Assembly: GCA_022495995.1 (NCBI GenBank)
Contig: JAFEMH010002604.1
Span: forward strand, 62,001-126,000
Source of the DNA: Adenophora triphylla var. japonica
Taxonomy: Eukaryota; Streptophyta; Magnoliopsida; Asterales; Campanulaceae
Direction: 5' to 3'
DNA length: 64,000 bases
Below the pieces are notes generated by a model. The model was not told where the DNA came from. It did not search any database and saw only the letters and a program-made list of their open reading frames with translations. Below are positions 22,038 through 32,701 of the stretch, piece after piece (the stretch's first letter is position 1; each line of letters begins with the position of its first letter). Position numbers and translations under genes: made by a program.

Positions 22038-23448
22038 TTTCAAACAGTTGATTTAAAATACACACATACATAGAGGATATGAAAAAACTTCAGAGCCATG
22101 GACAAAATTTTGAACTTTTATTAATAACAAGTAAAGATATATTACAATGTTATCAATACAAGCGACATAATACATGCTAAGAAAATATGGAAGGTGAAAT
22201 TCTATAACAAATGTGAGATGTCTCAAACCTCTCTTTGAGCTTGTGTAGGTCGTTATATATCGTCAATCCATATGAAGTGGTCTTGTTGCCAATTCACGAA
22301 ACAACACTCATTTCTCTTCAAACTCGACATCAATGATATCTCGGTCCGGACTTTTTTGGAGGAAGTTGTACCATTGCGACCTCTTGAATTGAAGTTCTCT
22401 TTTGGCCGCGTACAATGTTTCCACAACCATACATTCAACCATTTGGTTTTTGTTTCCGGCAACCGTCTCTTACAAAGCCGGACAATTCCCCTGTTCAAGC
22501 CAAGAGAGAATTTTTGGTAATAGCGCACATCCTAATAAAATATTACCGTACGTAATGTAGTTATAAAATTTTTATATGAATCCATTTGACCTCGAATCGA
22601 ATGGGAAAAAAGCAAGCCAAGCAAGTGTTAATGTTAAATTAAGACTTTGTAGCAATGGCTTGCATTCAAATTAACTTGAGCAAAGTTAGAGTACGAAAAC
22701 AACTCGAAATGGGGAAAAAGAAAAGGCAACAACTTTTACCTTAATAATCATATTATTGGCAATAACCCCAATGAGAAGAGAACCAATAGAAACGGTAGTA
22801 CCCATGTCGCAAATATCGAATCAAACAGGCCATCCGTATAGAGCGAACCACAGAAGAAGACAAGCCACATATATACAAGAAAATACAAAAATCCATTCAG
22901 AGCAACTAAAACAACTTTTTGATAGGAATAGCAACTAAAACAACTAAAAAAAAATGAATATATTACTTATTCTAAATGATGTCTATAAAAAAATTCTCCT
23001 CTTCAAAAAAGCATGACACCCAAGAAACTTACCCCGAAAAGGTTCTAACAATTTAAGAATATATACTCCCTCTAGAGCACAAACCAAAAGAAAAATCAAG
23101 TAATCATACTAACTATAATCCCGATGCTCACCTCTCTCATCATCACTTGTCTCATAATCATCGCACTCCATCTCATCGATGCACTTTTACAGTTGATAGT
23201 CAACGTTGAAATTGACATAACCCGAATAGCACCGCTCGGATTCTACGGAGAACACGCACCTCCCAAGTTTGCCGCAAACTTTAGACAAATGGCCTTGAGC
23301 CGCAAGCAGCAGTGCTTCGGGCCGAAGGGAAAGTGTTGTTGCCACTGTGACGTTAGTGACTTCTTCACGTAGTTTTGATTCACATAACTTGGAAGATAAT
23401 CGTCATGCAAAACATCTAAATACAATAGTTATTCTCGTATCTATATTC

Positions 23449-23929
23449 TTATATCTTAGATATATCGAGCACGTCGTCGCATGAGGGTGGTTTGAAAGAT
23501 TTGTGTCCGACTTTCGGATACTTTGAGAAACTTAAAAGAAGGAAGTGAAACAATGGACTCGAATTTGTGAGAATCCGCGTATTTGAGAAACAATGAAATC
23601 CCGGTTCTCCATTATAAAGTAGTGTCAATCAAAGACTTGGTGATATCATTCTCGAATGGTTTTGGAAAATATTTTTACATCATCACGTAAACAAAAGAAC
23701 AAGAAAGGAGTTTGCCATTTTCTCGGTGGGTTAGTCTTCTCTAAATTTTGAACTATGCCTACAAGTGTAAGCATATGCGCGAAGTATGATTTTTCCGCTT
23801 GACCTAGAGCCGACTCAACTTAACCAAAAAAATAACAAGATAACATGTCGAGGTGCAACTTTAAGCAAGATCCCTTGGCCAATAAGTATGGGCAAGGATC
23901 AAAAGGAGCACAATGCCCGATTCCCAAAG
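23449..23929. repeat. CACTA internal direct repeat, copy 1
   Basis: 481 bp beginning TTATATCTTAGATATATCGA and repeated in the same orientation at 24563-25040, about 1.1 kb away. The copies align along their length with small indels, many at C(T)CG positions. Confidence 0.9.
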
Positions 23930-24562
23930 ATTAATGAAACTTGCAACCTCATTCTTCTTCATTTCATTAAAGGAGGGCTAAGGATTCAGATTATTTTATT
24001 TACCTCGTAGACGCGAAATCGTGAAGCAATGCGTACTTTTAACACGATAACTGCGATCTCCACCGCACGCCGACATATCTCAAGTGCACAACGTGCATCT
24101 CCCGAAAACATTGCCACCTATATTTACACAATAAATGTTAAGAACAAAATGATGGAGAAGTCAGAGGAACCATATCATGCTAAGGATTCCTTGATTATGC
24201 TGAATGTAAAAGTCAAATTTGAAAGTTGATGAAATAATGAGCACATTGATCTACCTTTCTTGAAGTAAATTCTATAGCTAGTTTTTCAAATGCATCAATT
24301 CCTTGACGACGGCTTGAAATGATTTTCTTGAAGCCGCATATAGATGCGTAATAACTATTGAATTTAGGAGATCAATAGCTAAGACAACTTTGTCCAACAA
24401 ACTTCTACATAATGCATGTGGCACTACATTTAATAATGAAACCGGAAAATTTTAGTTACGGTGCAAGTTGACTATTGAATTTAGGAGACTTGGGAGCTTG
24501 AATGCGTACTTTTAATGGGAGTTGAAGCTACTTTGGTTGTTAGAGATACTCTTCTTACAATC

Positions 24563-25040
24563 TTATATCTTAGATATATCGAGCACGTACTGCATGAGGG
24601 TGGTTTGAAAGATTTCCGTGTCCGACTTTCATACTTGAGAAACTTAAAAGAAGGAAGTGAAACGATGGACCGAATTTGTGAGAATCCGCGTATTTGAGAA
24701 ACAATGAAATCCTCGGTTCTCCATTATAAAGTAGTGTCAATCAAAGACTTGGTGATATCATTCGAATGGTTTTGGAAAATATTTTTACATCATCACGTAA
24801 ACAAAAAGAACAAGAAAGGAGTTTGCCATTTTCCGTGGGTTAGTCTTCTCTAAATTTTGAACTATGCCTACAAGTGTAAGCATATGCAGGTAAGTATGAT
24901 TTTTCTCGCTTGACCTAGAGCCGACTCAACTTAACCAAAAAAAATAACAAGATAACATGTTGTGGTGCAACTTAAGCGCATCCCTGGCTAATAAGTATGG
25001 GCAAGGATCAAAAGGAGCACAATGTCGATTCCCAAAGGGA
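24563..25040. repeat. CACTA internal direct repeat, copy 2
   Basis: Second copy of 23449-23929. Differences from copy 1 are mainly 1-3 base indels next to CG, plus homopolymer-length changes. Confidence 0.9.
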
Positions 25041-25341
25041 CAATTGAGTAAAATTATATCAAGAATGATCGGACGTTTACCCGATTGTCGCTTGCAGCCG
25101 AAAACCGGACCGGATCCTCCACACCTAACATCTCGAGTCTTGTCCATTTCGAGACCGAAACAATTACAACATTTAAGATTGAATTTTTAATATGAACATA
25201 AACCTGAAATAGCTTTCTTAGCTTAAATTCAACCAAACCAAGCTCATAGAACAGCTCAAAACCAACAAATATCACCCACAATTAGAAGAATTTGAACCAA
25301 TAGCTATGGGCATATAACAATGATGCGCCATCGTTTGTTTG

Positions 25342-25345
<4 letters not shown>

Positions 25346-25386
<41 letters not shown>

Positions 25387-25401
25387 AAGAGAGAGAGACA
25401 T
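25346..25401. repeat. (GT)n(GA)n microsatellite
   Basis: A GT run followed by GAGA runs inside the CACTA element. Confidence 0.95.
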
Positions 25402-25599
25402 GAAACAGCTTTCTAAATCAATCAATAAGAGTCGAACTCAGTTCACGAAACCAATCTATCCTAAAATATTGCAAAAACTTTAGAGATAGGTGTGCATCAT
25501 TAGTAGTCCGAGATGAACAGAGAATAAAATCCAGCAGAAACAGCTTCCGAAACTTAATAATAAAAAATCAAAACACCAAACGATCCAAATTGACGAAAA

Positions 25600-25900
25600 A
25601 CTAACCTCAATTGTCTTTGTGTGCTTGGGATATTGCAAGCTTACCCTCTGTAAGAGTTCCTGTCTGATAATTGCAAAAGAGCCAATGCAACAAAGATGGT
25701 AGTAAATTAGGGCATCGCGCGACAACGACGGAGATAGAGGGGAGGGAGACGGAGATAGAGGGGAGGAACGGAGAAGGAGACACCGAGGGAGGAGCTTACC
25801 GTTCGCCGTCTCCAAGGATGGAGCCGGCAGAACCCTAGATCGGCGACGCTGAAGGAAGACGAAGAGGAAGAGGAACCGTGGCTGTGAATGAATGAGAGAG
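25600..25900 (-). other. Exon-like, GC-rich segment in CACTA (possible captured 5' exon)
   Basis: On the minus strand, 25900 to 25790 reads like a plant 5' UTR and first exon: a CT/GA-rich leader, CTAGGGTTC, then GGAGACGGCGAACG followed by GTAAGC, a good splice donor. The surrounding DNA is AT-rich. It may be a piece of host gene captured by the CACTA or a leftover of the CACTA's own first exon. No protein family recognised. Confidence 0.35.
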
Positions 25901-26282
25901 GAAAGGGAATGGTTTTCTAAATGGTTAATTTAATATTTTTTTTATATTACCTATATTCCGCGACGGCAAAGGCAGTTACCTTTAAAAAAAATTAAAAATT
26001 CAATTTTAAAATTATTTAATTTAATATTTTTGTAAAACGCGATTGCTAAAGCCATCGCCTTTGATAAAAATTAGAATTTCTCATTCCCGCCCGGACTACG
26101 TTATTGGCGCTAGAGGGAAAAACATATAATGTGATGGCATCCGTGACTGCTTTGCCATCACGCTAGCCTTCATGATCGCACTAAATGCGATCCAAAGGCC
26201 GTCTCCTTATATACTCAAACGTGACTGCTTTTTTTGCCATCGCCAAAAGCAATCGCGAAAGACCAGTTTTCTTGTAGTGGAT

Positions 26283-27335
26283 GATCTAGGAGTAAACTTA
26301 TCTCTGTGAGATAGCAATGTTGAAGCAAAGCAAAGGCAACCAAATGTTTTGATGTGAGAGAAAGAAGGTTGTTTTCCTAGAAGTGTCTCATAAGGACTTT
26401 TGTTGCCAAGAACTGTAGAAGGTAATCTATTGATGAGATAGGTTGCTGTGAGAACACAGTCACCCCAAAATTGAATAGGGACATGAGATTGAAATTTCAA
26501 GGCTCTAGCAACAGACAACAAATGCCTGTGTTTCCTTTCAACTCTCCCATTTTGTTGGGGAGTCTCAACACATGAACTTTGTTGTTCAATGCCCAAGGAA
26601 TTGAGATAAACAGAAGTGGCATTATTGAAAAACTCAGAACCATTATCTGATCTGAGTTGTTTGATAGTAGTGTTGAACTGATTATTGATCATGGCAATGA
26701 AAACTTTTAGATAGGATAGTACTTGAGATTTGGATGTAAGAAGATAAATCCAAGTAGTCCTTGAATAGTCATCTACTATGGTGAGAAAAGAATTATGACC
26801 TAGATATGTAGGATGATGATAAGGTCCCCACACATCACAATGTACAAGACCAAAAGGGATAGGACAATGTGACATGCTAATGGGGTAAGGTATTCTAGTC
26901 TGTTTACAAAAATGGCAAACATCACAAGCAACATAACTAGAATTTGATTCATTCAACTGAAGATTTGATACATTTTTCAAGGAAGAATAAGGGACATGAC
27001 CAAGTCTAATATGCCAAAGATCACAAGTAGCAGTGACATTACAAGCAACAGATTGAGAAGTAGGAACAAAACTAGAATGAAACCAAGAAGTAACCAGCCT
27101 ATAGAGTCCTCCTTCCTGTTTACCAATCACCTTCATACTCTTGCATTGTAAGTCCTGAATAGCACAATGAGAAGGATAGAAAAGAAGACAACAATTATTA
27201 TCAACAGTGAATCTGCTGCCAGAGATTAGATTAAACTGAAAATCAGGAATGTATAACACATTCTTAAGAATAAGAGTCTGAGAAAGAGATATGTCACCTT
27301 TGTGAGTAACAAGAGATTTGTGACCATTGGGAAGA
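26283..27335 (-). pseudogene. Copia-B integrase
   Basis: Frame from LYIPDFQFNLISGSR (end of protease region) into integrase: LWHIRLGHVPYSSLKN and CDVCHFCKQTR (HHCC zinc-binding), LVHCDVWGPY (Asp), LRSDNGSEF (Asp), TPQQNGRVERKHRHLLSVAR (Glu) and FGCLCFAS. The catalytic triad is present. It is interrupted at 26279 by the CACTA, and the missing C-terminal part is at 21324 and below. Confidence 0.9.
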
Positions 27336-28629
27336 GAGATAATGAGTGTATAGGGGTTATATTGTCAAGGAGATGAGAATTAGATGTTATATGATGTGAA
27401 GCACCAGAATCAATAATCCAAGTATTGGTGTTACTGGAAATTGTGTGAGATAAGCATGTGGAACTAGTAAAACAAGTAGGGAAAGAAACTGTACCAGCAA
27501 ATTGAGTTGCAAGGAGTTCCTCTTGTGAATGTGTATTCACCTTTCCTTGAGAAGACTGACCAAAAGTAAACTGACCATCTGATGTATGAGAATCAGCCAT
27601 AATGTTGTTGGCAAAAGCTTTAGTATTGTGCTCAGACGAGTTGGATCTAGGTTTCCAGTATTTAGGCATTTTGTTGGGGTCAGGTTTAACTCCATGGAGT
27701 CTATGCCACTCAGGAAAACCATGGACAAAGAAGCATGTATCCTTACTATGGCCTGAGCCACCACAATGAGTGCAGATCAACTGAGATTTGTTAGGTTTAT
27801 CAGGTCTTCTCAAGTTAGAAGAGAGTCTATTGTTGTTGTTAGTTTTCACCATCAAAGCAGCAGCTGACTCAGTAAGATTCAATGAATTACCACTAGCACA
27901 AGCCCTCTGTTTCTCATCCTGAGTAATCAGTCCCAGGGCTTGGCTCATGTTTGGAATTGGAGTCATGGCAAGGATTGTACCACGAATATATGTATAGTTG
28001 TCACTAAGGCCCATGAGAAATTGAGTGACCTTATTGAGATCATCCTGAGCTTGAATTTGTTTCTTAGCGCCACAAACGCAAGTGCAAACACAAGTAGGTG
28101 TAGTAGAAATACTAGTAAGTTCATCCCATAGACTACGAAATTTGGTGAAATACGCAGAAACAGATAGTGATCCTTGTGTCAAAGAAGCTAGTTCCTTCCG
28201 AATTTGATAAAATTGTGGAGCATATCCATGTGAGAAACGACTAGCTAGATCATGCCAAATTTCCCGTGCAGTTGGAAAGTAAACCACACTCGAACGAATA
28301 TCAGAAGAGATGGAGTTTAGAAGCCAGCTAATTACCATGTCGTTGCAGCGAATCCAGGCCGGAAGAAACTTCGATTGAGAAGACGGCTTCTGATTGCTGC
28401 CATCAACCATGCCTAATTTCATCTTCGAGGAGAGCGCGATCGTCATGCTACGCTTCCACTGAGTGTAATTCGAGTCCGTCAATACATCGGAGACCAGGAT
28501 CATGCCAGGATGATCATTTGGGTGGAGAAAAAGTGGATGCGAAGCTGATAGCTGTAGAACTGCAGTCGCAAGTTCATACACATCATCAATTGGTGGAGAA
28601 GATCGAGAGGTTTCATCATTCGCCGCCAT
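27226..28629 (-). pseudogene. Copia-B Gag and protease
   Basis: ATG at 28629 (MAANDETSRSSPP). Gag has YTQWKRSMTIALSSKMKLG, WLLNSISSDIRSSV and IWHDLASRFSHG. A knuckle-like CTHCGGSGHSKDTCFFVHG is near residue 265-285. The protease active site is WIIDSGASHHIT. The frame shifts near 27335 shortly after the protease site. The longer open frame to 28755 runs into the leader and PBS and is not the real start. Confidence 0.85.
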
Positions 28630-28704
28630 TGAAGAGCTGACGAACTTGAGAAATTTGGGAATTTTAGGGCAAATAATCGAGAGAGAAATTGTTGCGGAAA
28701 TACA

Positions 28705-28714
28705 TCTGATACCA
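28705..28714 (-). other. Copia-B primer-binding site
   Basis: On the minus strand TGGTATCAGA directly follows the LTR end TTTCTATCT. It is a copia tRNA-iMet type PBS with only a 10-base clear match. Confidence 0.85.
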
Positions 28715-28921
28715 AGATAGAAATGTAAACTGAAGTTCTCATATTGATTTACCATTGATTACACAGAGAGATTACATATATACAAAGTGATCTAACAAAC
28801 TCACGCTCCTAGTCTAACTGCTCCAACTTTCTAACTAAATTCTGTTACACTTTTTCATATTGGTCACTGATCTTCAGAACTATTTACATCTGCCACCCCT
28901 GTGTCATCTGTATCTGTAACA
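28715..28921 (-). repeat. Copia-B 5' LTR (207 bp)
   Basis: Matches 19503-19709 except for one C/T difference (CTCATATTG versus CTCACATTG). It has no GC-rich palindrome cluster, unlike the long LTRs in this window. Confidence 0.95.
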
Positions 28922-28957
28922 ATAGTATAATCTACAAATATAAAAACATAAATCATA

Positions 28958-29098
28958 CTCCTTCTATCTCATACTTGATAACAAATGTTACTATTATAAA
29001 ACGGGAAATTGGTAATATTTTTATATTATAGGAGTACTTCTTTTTCGCTTAATTTTCACACATCAATTTTGATAACACTTGTTAAGAGACGGAGAGAG
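28958..29098. mobile_element. Stowaway-like MITE (TSD TA)
   Basis: Inverted ends CTCCTTCTATCTC (28958) and GAGACGGAGAGAG (ending 29098) continue inward with CTTGATAACA and its inverse. Flanking TA dinucleotides are the Stowaway/mariner target duplication. About 141 bp, non-coding. Confidence 0.75.
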
Positions 29099-29544
29099 TA
29101 TTCATTAAAATATCTGAAGTCAGCTAATACACTTATTAATATGGGACATGGTAACGATGATAATTAATCCTCACGTATAAATATAAATATCGCACTTACT
29201 TTTATAACCAGTCTCAAAATCAAAATAAGTATTGTGTTTCTAAATAAAAATAATAATCATAGCATAATGTACAAGCATACGTAAATCACATTCATTAAAA
29301 TTAAAATGTCTGAAGACAAGTCAATTAGAAAACTTATTGTTCATTCCGTCCCAAAATACTTGTAATTTTAGAATTTTTCATGCATATTAAAAAAAATCAA
29401 TACATATCAAATAGAATAAATTACCTCTTAAATATTTCAAGTAACTAGGAAACTAAATGCTTTTACAATGACAACTGCATAATCATAAATGAGGGCCAAA
29501 AACTTATAAAAAACACGTTTTTTGTTAACTTAACAAAAAACGTG

Positions 29545-30136
29545 TTTTCCCTTCAACGGACTCAACGGACGGAGGCTCTCACACACAGACACTCATTCTC
29601 AACCTTCATCAACTGCGGCCTCCTTCACCAACATCAATCCTCCCTTCTCCGGTCAAACCTTCACCCAATTCCATCCCAATTGATTGAAATTGATTACAAT
29701 CAATTTCATTTGCAAGAGAGCTCTCACAATTCACACACACAACACACAGTAACATCAGATCTCACCTCTCTCTCTCTAGACGCAGGGAGTAAATCCTCCA
29801 TTGCCGCTCCCTCAATCATCCCCTTCACCTCAACCTAACCTAGCTCTCCCTCACCGGCGACCTCACCCAAACCAATTCCTCCTCCCTCAATCGTCTTATT
29901 CACTTCAATCCCACCTCTCCTACTCCGGCCAAACACAAACACCAATCCCCCATTACAATCGCCCTAAACCGCTTCAACACCGTCGTAGCCTAGCCGTCTT
30001 CCCTCAAAATCCACTCACCGGAAACCAACGCCCTCCATCCACGCCTCGCCGTCCCCTGTTTCTCAATCCCAACGACGCCAATCAAGCCGACAACTACAAC
30101 CACCGTGTTTTGTGGGTACAATCTGTTTGTTTATAA
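29545..30136 (+). other. C-rich exon-like insert in the Mutator element
   Basis: Two overlapping open frames rich in Ser, Pro, His and Gln run from 29542 to 30136. The last reads PLTGNQRPPSTPRRPLFLNP. The composition differs sharply from the flanking AT-rich terminal repeats. It looks like a captured 5' UTR plus exon start. No family recognised. Confidence 0.4.
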
Positions 30137-30139
30137 CGA

Positions 30140-30800
30140 TTAATCAAGTGCCAGTTGGTGATTAATCAAGTGCCCGTTAGTGTATAATAGAGTGCCAGTT
30201 AGTGTATAATCAAGTGCCCGTTGGTGTATAATTGAGTGCCCGTTAGTGTATAATCAAGTGCCCGTTAGTGTATAATCAAGTGCCCGTTGGTGTATAATTG
30301 AGTGCCAGTTAGTGTATAATAGAGTGCCAGTAAGTGTGTAACTGAGTGTCAATGTATTTTTTGAATGCCAGTTCTTGTAATTTTGAATGCCAGTCCATAT
30401 TTTTTTGAATGCCAGTTCATGTTTTTTTGAATATCAGCAAAAATAATTATCAGTGTTTTTGAGTGCCAGTATATGCATTTTTGAGTGCCAGTAAATGTGT
30501 TTTCAAATGCCAGTCTATGTATTTTTGAATGCCAGTGCTTGTATTTTTGAGAGCCAGCAAAAATATTAGTGTAACAAAGTGCCAGTGTTAGTGTAATGAG
30601 TGCCGGTGTGAAGAGTGCCAGCTCATGTATTTAAAAGTGCTCGTGTAAAAGTGCCAGTTTCGGTTTAACAAAGTGCCGCACCGCTTACACCGGCACTTTG
30701 TTAAACCGGTAATCGACACTTTTTTCGCCGGCATTTTGTTACATATGCATCGGCACTTTGTCACACCGGCGCTTGTTAAACAGCACCGGCATAAACGGGG
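30140..30800. repeat. Degenerate GTGCC minisatellite with inverted tail
   Basis: 30140-30350 holds about ten ~21-bp units of the form AGTGCCAGTTAGTGTATAAT. 30350-30660 continues with looser GAATGCCAGT units. From about 30680 the motif appears inverted (CCGGCACTTTGTTA), so the array and its tail could fold on each other. Confidence 0.75.
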
Positions 30801-31030
30801 GAACCATTAATTACGAAAATGCCACCGTTTATTTTGAACATGGTTGCCAGTAATTACAAAATTGCCACCGTTTATTTTGAAAACACGTTTTTCCTTATCT
30901 TAAGAAAAAACTAGTTTTTTATAAGACCAACTCTAAATGAGGGTAGTTTAATTTAAGCAAAGTGTGTCAATATTTTATTAAAAATTGTAGTTTGGTATAA
31001 AAAATATATATTAAAACTGCAAGTATTTTG

Positions 31031-31569
31031 AGACGGACGAATAATTGCTAGCACATTATTATTACCGAAAGGTGATAAGATTCTAATCACAGCTGAGTTG
31101 CCATTTTATTTACTTGATAATGCAAATGTCTCTCTCTAATACAACTAAAATCTCATAATTGATGCATCCTTAGATAATGCAGACTACTGGCACATTGCAA
31201 TTCAGATTAAAGAAAACATCAAGGATAAGATGAAAAAAAAAAGTCTCCATCTTTTGTGTTTATTATGCGATTCAACGCATTCATTCGTGGATAAACACGA
31301 CACCACTAGTATATTCCCTCTCCCCAACACACACACTAGAGAGGAGAGACGAGAGAGGGGAGAGAAAGAGTTTTGAGCTACCTTTGTAGCGTAGATTTCA
31401 ATAGGGCCGATCCCGTAAAAGTTGGGGTCTAAGCAAATTTTTTGATCGAGACCCTCATATTTTAATGTAGGTGATTGGGATGCTTATATTTTAAAGTATG
31501 TGATTTTAAAATACGATACATATTTTATATAGACTATTTAAACACGCTCTGGCACATTTAGAAGCAAAT
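31031..31569. other. Intergenic, purine-rich stretch
   Basis: AT-rich with a GAGAGG-rich stretch at 31333-31372. No frame or repeat with a clear identity. Confidence 0.4.
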
Positions 31570-32473
31570 TCATGGATCAAATTGAATATCCAAAGCATCC
31601 CAAAGCCTGACAACTGCCTCCACGGATCCCCGCGTCTTCAGCTTGTCCAACTTGCGTTGAATGACATCACCTCCCCCCTGAAAGTAGACACAACACAAAT
31701 ATGTCCTCAAAATTGCCAATGTGATATGAACAACAAAAGAACAAGAAAGAAAAAAATAAACTCCGTCCCATTTTCGGATACATTTTCCTACACACGTTCT
31801 TTTCTCACAAAATGCAATTTTCATTTAAAATCTCTTACACAAGAGTCCGCTCCAAATTCGGCAAATTTGTGTTCCTTTTACAAAATGCAATTTTCATTCA
31901 AAATCTCTTACACAAGAGTCCGTTTCAAATTCGGCAAATTTGTGCATCCTTTCATAAAACATAGCATGCATCTTTTCTCACATTTGTGCATCATGTTATC
32001 AAGCATGCATTCACAAAAGCAAATTTTTACCACAAAAATCTCTTATGGAAGAGTCCGTTCCAAATTCGGCAAATTTGTACCCACTTTATTTTTACATTAT
32101 GCAAACTACCAATGTTTTTCATAAACAAATTGCATATTCTTTCTACCCATAACTTCAATTAAGCACACGCATCACCAATTTCAATTTTCCATGGCAAAAT
32201 AAACAAAAGCCCTGATTTTGACAATTCAAGCCCTAAGTCTAACATATACCAATTTTGACAAGAAATCAACAAAATAGGCAAAATTGAGTATCGTACCGTT
32301 CGGAGATCCTCGTCGGTGGCCTAATGTTGCCACATGTCCGGATAAAACTCCTCATTCATCGATTGCGAGAGCGTGTAATGGCGGTGCATTCTCACCAACT
32401 CAAGCCTCCTCTCCGCCGCTTCCCGACTCACCCGTCCTCTACGGACTCCACGAGCTCCTCCCCTTTGTTCCAT
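31570..32473 (-). pseudogene. Candidate two-exon host gene with in-frame TAG
   Basis: Exon 1 is 32297-32473: ATG at 32473, MEQRGGARGVRRGRVSREAA, then ERRLELVRMHRHYTLSQS and DMWQH. A TAG follows as codon 51, then eight more codons to a GT donor at 32296. Exon 2 is 31570-31677 after CTTTCAG: GGGDVIQRKLDKLK, then a TRGSVEAVVRLWDALDI segment and a stop. Both junctions are phase 0, giving 94 sense codons if the TAG were read. A purine-rich leader lies upstream. No family recognised. It could be a gene with one nonsense change, a 50-residue protein with a 3' UTR intron, or chance. The splice agreement makes chance less likely. Confidence 0.4.
31815..32085. repeat. Three-copy direct repeat within the candidate intron
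   Basis: A ~50-bp motif with AATCTCTTACACAAGAGTCC and CAAATTCGGCAAATTTGT appears near 31825, 31897 and 32035; the third copy is diverged. It contains the short palindrome CTCTTACACAAGAG. Confidence 0.7.
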
Positions 32474-32701
32474 TGCCTTGATTTTGAAGGATTTCGCGAA
32501 GAAAATGAGCAACAATGGCGGTTTTCTCTCTCCCTTTTCTCACTCTCTTCCTCGTCTGAAATTTTGAAAAGAAGGAGGAAGACAGACACGGCTGTCTGTT
32601 TTAAATATATCGCCCTGCTGATCTGGCCCGCGCGGATGAGATTGCAGGGCAAAATTCCTGTTTTGCCCCTTTAATTTCTGGCCCTCTGCATCCAGACCCC
32701 C

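Larger units (their letters stand above)
21325..26279. mobile_element. CACTA (En/Spm-type) transposon, non-autonomous (TSD GAT)
   Basis: Termini CACTACAAGAAAA (21325) and the inverted TTTTCTTGTAGTG (ending 26279) are the plant CACTA signature. The 3-bp duplication GAT (21322-21324 and 26280-26282) fits. Subterminal repeats built on GACTGAAAATGCAATCACC occupy the left end, with related GTGACTGC and GCCATCGC motifs at the right end. No transposase motifs were found in any frame. It sits in the integrase of Copia-B. Since Copia-B is itself very young, this is the latest insertion at the locus. Confidence 0.95.
19503..28921 (-). mobile_element. Copia-B, young copia split by a CACTA (TSD ATAGT)
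   Basis: Two 207-bp LTRs (19503-19709 and 28715-28921) differ at one base by eye. TSD ATAGT lies at 19498-19502 and 28922-28926. Without the 4955-bp CACTA and its 3-bp duplication the element would be about 4.46 kb. Gag, PR, IN, part of RT and RNase H are present, but the part of RT holding YVDD is missing, so it cannot reverse-transcribe by itself. Frameshifts occur near 27335 and 20350. The near-identical LTRs show that it moved recently, presumably helped in trans. Confidence 0.95.
29496..30934. mobile_element. Mutator-type element carrying exon-like DNA (Pack-MULE candidate; TSD AAATGAGGG)
   Basis: A perfect 9-bp duplication AAATGAGGG (29487-29495 and 30935-30943) flanks a 1439-bp segment. 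Its ends are inverted copies (ACTTATAAAAAACACG at left, mirrored by CTAGTTTTTTATAAG at right, then ACGTGTTTTC on both sides). There is no transposase. The interior is 29550-30120, C-rich and exon-like, then a degenerate repeat array. Non-autonomous Mutator elements carrying gene pieces are known as Pack-MULEs. Whether this piece has a source gene cannot be decided here. Confidence 0.8.
29344..31027. mobile_element. Stowaway-like MITE split by a Mutator element
   Basis: Left end TCATTCCGTCCCAAAATACT (29344) and the inverted right end AGTATTTTGAGACGGACGAA (~31009-31028) are mates. They are separated because the Mutator-type element 29496-30934 landed between them. Without it the MITE would be about 0.24 kb. 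Confidence 0.65.

Noticed and set aside
22253..22528. Zinc-finger-like protein in the CACTA (ends DHFIWIDDI)
   Set aside because: Only the tail loosely resembles GRF-type motifs, and the required Cys pattern is not visible.
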